A DNA stretch of 6,688 nucleotides, taken from assembly GCA_009936895.1 (NCBI GenBank), contig JAACDS010000068.1, positions 1 through 6,688 of the forward strand. The letters are read 5' to 3'. Below are positions 5,111 to 6,688 of the stretch, piece by piece. The DNA comes from Pseudomonadota bacterium. Its GTDB lineage: Bacteria; Pseudomonadota; Gammaproteobacteria; Pseudomonadales; Azotimanducaceae. The position numbers were made by a program, and so were the translations under genes. Under the pieces are notes generated by a model that saw nothing but the letters and a program-made list of their open reading frames with translations, was not told where the DNA came from and searched no databases. Position 1 is the stretch's first letter, and each line of letters begins with the position of its first letter.

Positions 5111-6344
5111 ACTCAAACGCTGCGGCGAGATCCGCTAATAAATCCTCACTGTCTTCGATACCACTGGAGATTCGAATGAGGGATTCATCAATGCCCATGC
5201 TGGCTCGACGCTCCGCTCCCATTTCGAAATAGATGGTATGGGCCACAGGAATCGCCAAGGTTCGATTGTCGCCCAAATTGCTGGACTTCACGATGACATT
5301 CAACCGATTCAAAAAGTCCCAAAGATCCACCTCCGGCTGCAGTTCAAAACTGAACAGACCGCCAAAGGCACGAAACAGTTCCTGAGCACGCGCATGCTGG
5401 GGGTGATCGTCGAGACCGGGGTAATAAACACGTTTGACCTTGGGGTGTGCCTGCAAATACCGGCAGATCGCCATGGCGTTATCGCTTTGCCGTTGGACTC
5501 GCAGAGCCAACGTCTCTGAGCCCATGGCGATGTGATGAGCGGCCTCTGGACCCAGACTGGCACCCAGATCTCGCAAACCCTTTTTCTTGATCTGGGTAAT
5601 CCCCCATTTGGTGGGTTCACCGCCCTGATACTCAGGATAAATGTTCGGGAAGGTCGACCAATCGTAATTTCCCAACTCCGTCACCCCGCCCCCCAGAGCG
5701 TTGCCGTGACCGCCGATGTATTTGGTCAAACTGTTCACCACCAAGCTGGCACCCACCGCCTTGGCTTGAAACAAATAGGGCGACGTCATGGTGTTATCCA
5801 CCACATAAACCAGCCCATGTTGAGCGCAAAACTCGCCGATACGCGCCAGATCTGCAACCTGTGTACGCGGGTTAGCGATGGTTTCCACGAACACCACGCG
5901 AGTCTTTTCTGTCACAGCGGCGGCCACTGCGTCTACAGACGTTGCATCGACAAAGCTCACATTGATATCCATCTGGCCAAAGGTATTGAACAGACTGTTG
6001 GTGTTGCCAAACAAAAACGCGCTGGAAACGATGTGATCGCCGGATCTCAGCAGGGCAAACATTGTGGTGCCAATCGCGGCCATGCCAGTACCGAAGCAGA
6101 CGCTGGCAACACCACTCTCCATGACCGTGACCTTCGACTCCAGCGCAGTGACCGTCGGGTTGACCTGCCGGCCATAGCTGTAGCCACTTTTCGTGCCCTG
6201 AAAAACCGCCGCCAATTCCTTGGCATCGTCATACCCGTAAGCTACGTTGGCGTGGATCGGCTTATGCAGCGATCCGTGCTCAATCGTATCTTGACGGTCG
6301 TTATGAACAACCTTGGTCGTAAATCCTTTCACTGGGGGACCCAT
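5109..6344 (-). CDS. PLP-dependent Cys/Met metabolism enzyme (cystathionine gamma-synthase family)
   Basis: A 411-residue fold-type I PLP enzyme of the family that includes cystathionine gamma-synthase, O-acetylhomoserine sulfhydrylase and methionine gamma-lyase. Visible are SYGRQVNPT (56-64, phosphate-binding Tyr/Arg of the neighbouring subunit), FGTGMAA (84-90, PLP phosphate loop), VDNTMTSPY with Asp183, and SLTKYIGGHGN with Lys208 as the internal aldimine lysine. The RISSGIED motif near the C-terminus carries the substrate-carboxylate Arg. The usual LYGGT motif is LFGNT (111-115), so the PLP-stacking catalytic Tyr appears to be Phe. The exact reaction (gamma-lyase, sulfhydrylase or synthase) cannot be assigned. 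The start is placed at the ATG at 6344. A TTG at 6362 is also in frame, and neither has a good Shine-Dalgarno. It is the first gene after a 96-nt intergenic region and is tightly coupled to the dehydrogenase gene (9-nt gap). Confidence 0.94.
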   Translation of the reverse strand: MGPPVKGFTTKVVHNDRQDTIEHGSLHKPIHANVAYGYDDAKELAAVFQGTKSGYSYGRQVNPTVTALESKVTVMESGVASVCFGTGMAAIGTTMFALLRSGDHIVSSAFLFGNTNSLFNTFGQMDINVSFVDATSVDAVAAAVTEKTRVVFVETIANPRTQVADLARIGEFCAQHGLVYVVDNTMTSPYLFQAKAVGASLVVNSLTKYIGGHGNALGGGVTELGNYDWSTFPNIYPEYQGGEPTKWGITQIKKKGLRDLGASLGPEAAHHIAMGSETLALRVQRQSDNAMAICRYLQAHPKVKRVYYPGLDDHPQHARAQELFRAFGGLFSFELQPEVDLWDFLNRLNVIVKSSNLGDNRTLAIPVAHTIYFEMGAERRASMGIDESLIRISSGIEDSEDLLADLAAAFE

Positions 6345-6372
6345 CACAATAGTGGAGCGCAACTATACGTCT

Positions 6373-6428
6373 AACCAATCGGTTGCGCTTGGATAACTGT
6401 TCGAACGGTGCCGGTTTGACGATTGGTT
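6373..6428. repeat. Perfect 9-bp inverted repeat, AACCAATCG ... CGATTGGTT, 38-bp spacer
   Basis: The left arm is 6373-6381 and the right arm 6420-6428. They are exact reverse complements. Centre-to-centre distance is 47 bp, between four and five helical turns. Left-arm symmetry continues locally as AACC-N4-GGTT (6373-6384). A perfect GTTCGAAC palindrome (6399-6406) lies near the midpoint. The arrangement would suit two operator half-sites bridged by a regulator, or a loop in RNA, but the spacer is long for a terminator and there is no U tract. Confidence 0.6.
6399..6406. repeat. GTTCGAAC 8-bp palindrome
   Basis: A perfect palindrome in the intergenic region, within 2 bp of the centre of the flanking 9-bp inverted repeat. 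Alone, an 8-bp palindrome is weak evidence. It is listed because of its central location between symmetrical arms upstream of a likely operon. Confidence 0.45.
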
Positions 6429-6440
6429 CAGCCACCGCTT

Positions 6441-6688
6441 TTATCTTTCCTCTGTCAGAGCCGTCGGATCTAAAATATCTTGGTATCCGCCTTGTGCCAG
6501 CAACGACAGCATCCGTTGCTCATCACAGGGTGCGCTAAACAAGAATCCTTGAGCCTGGTCACACCCTTGTCGGCACTGGTAATCAAGCTGCGCTGATCGC
6601 TCAACTCCTTCGCCAATGACAGTTAATCCTAAGCCTTTTGCCATCGCGATAATCGCATCGGCCAAACTAACACCGGCCTTCGCATCGC
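6441..6688 (-). CDS. EAL-domain c-di-GMP phosphodiesterase, C-terminal fragment (runs off window)
   Basis: The last 81 codons or so of an EAL-domain protein, whose family hydrolyses cyclic di-GMP to pGpG. The reading frame is open to the window edge; no start is present. The fragment reads AIIAMAKGLGLTVIGEGVE, then GCDQAQGFLFSAP, the two terminal EAL motifs. Both Glu of EGVE and the Gln of AQG are present, and the first Glu is 20 residues before that Gln, matching the spacing of Glu352 and Gln372 in Pseudomonas RocR. This part of the active site therefore looks intact. A short tail (ILDPTALTEER) follows and the gene ends in TAA at 6441. Any GGDEF, PAS or membrane modules upstream are outside the window. 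It is same-strand but 96 nt from the PLP gene and probably functionally unrelated. Confidence 0.93.
   Translation of the reverse strand, partial: DAKAGVSLADAIIAMAKGLGLTVIGEGVERSAQLDYQCRQGCDQAQGFLFSAPCDEQRMLSLLAQGGYQDILDPTALTEER

Larger units (their letters stand above)
6345..6440 (-). promoter_or_regulatory. Candidate control region upstream of the PLP-enzyme gene
   Basis: This 96-bp stretch is the largest non-coding interval in the window and precedes the run of closely spaced genes. It holds a perfect 9-bp inverted repeat and a central 8-bp palindrome (listed separately). A TATAGT hexamer on the minus strand at 6367-6362 could be a -10 element, but no good -35 lies 16-18 bp upstream, and it would leave a leader of only about ten nt. 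I see no GC-rich stem followed by a U tract, so termination of the upstream EAL gene here is not shown. The promoter call rests mainly on position and symmetry. Confidence 0.4.

Noticed and set aside
5532..6374. Open plus-strand frame of about 280 codons opposite the PLP-enzyme gene
   Set aside because: Its translation has no recognisable motif and mirrors the codon pattern of the well-supported minus-strand gene.
6345..6440. Riboswitch (SAM or PLP-type) upstream of the Cys/Met enzyme gene
   Set aside because: The interval is under 100 bp and lacks recognisable aptamer helices; only simple symmetry is seen.
1..6688. Mobile element, CRISPR array, tRNA or phage signature
   Set aside because: No transposase or integrase motifs, regularly spaced repeats, cloverleaf candidates or terminal repeats were visible on either strand.

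Overview
All credible genes in this window lie on the minus strand, so the region reads from high to low coordinates. The moderately GC-rich sequence, tightly packed genes with Shine-Dalgarno sites, an EAL-domain protein and the enzyme set suggest a free-living proteobacterium, most likely a gammaproteobacterium. That assignment comes from impression and gene content, not a search. I found no rRNA, tRNA, CRISPR array, transposase or convincing Rho-independent terminator.

Layout in transcription order: (1) the C-terminal end of an EAL-domain c-di-GMP phosphodiesterase (6688-6441). (2) A 96-bp intergenic stretch with a perfect 9-bp inverted repeat around a GTTCGAAC palindrome, the best candidate control region (6440-6345). 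(3) A PLP-dependent Cys/Met-metabolism enzyme of the cystathionine gamma-synthase family (6344-5109). (4) A short-chain dehydrogenase whose Shine-Dalgarno overlaps the preceding stop codon (5099-4335). (5) A long-form SAICAR synthetase, PurC (4288-3365). (6) An unrecognised small protein of about 127 residues whose coding region carries two strong hairpins (3336-2953). (7) A split biotin-dependent carboxylase module: biotin carboxylase (2966-1581), a stand-alone 73-residue biotinyl carrier (1527-1306), a crotonase-family enzyme (1265-432) and the N-terminal part of a carboxyltransferase subunit (428-1, running off the window).

Gaps from the PLP gene onward are 52 bp or less, and the small ORF overlaps the biotin carboxylase start by 14 nt. 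One long transcript, or at least a co-directional cluster, is therefore likely. The carboxylase module resembles the Bacillus subtilis yngHA-yngHB-yngG-yngF-yngE arrangement (biotin carboxylase, tiny biotin carrier, HMG-CoA lyase, enoyl-CoA hydratase, carboxyltransferase), but the lyase is absent between carrier and crotonase. This suggests degradation or remodelling of a branched or unsaturated acyl-CoA. The substrate cannot be read from the sequence.

Several family members carry unusual active-site residues: Gln for the first catalytic acid in the crotonase, Phe for the PLP-stacking Tyr in the PLP enzyme, and Ala in the usual ANRGEIA motif of the biotin carboxylase. Together with a purine-biosynthesis gene embedded in the cluster and the unknown small ORF, these are the features most worth follow-up. 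I see no clear evidence of an entirely new class of system.
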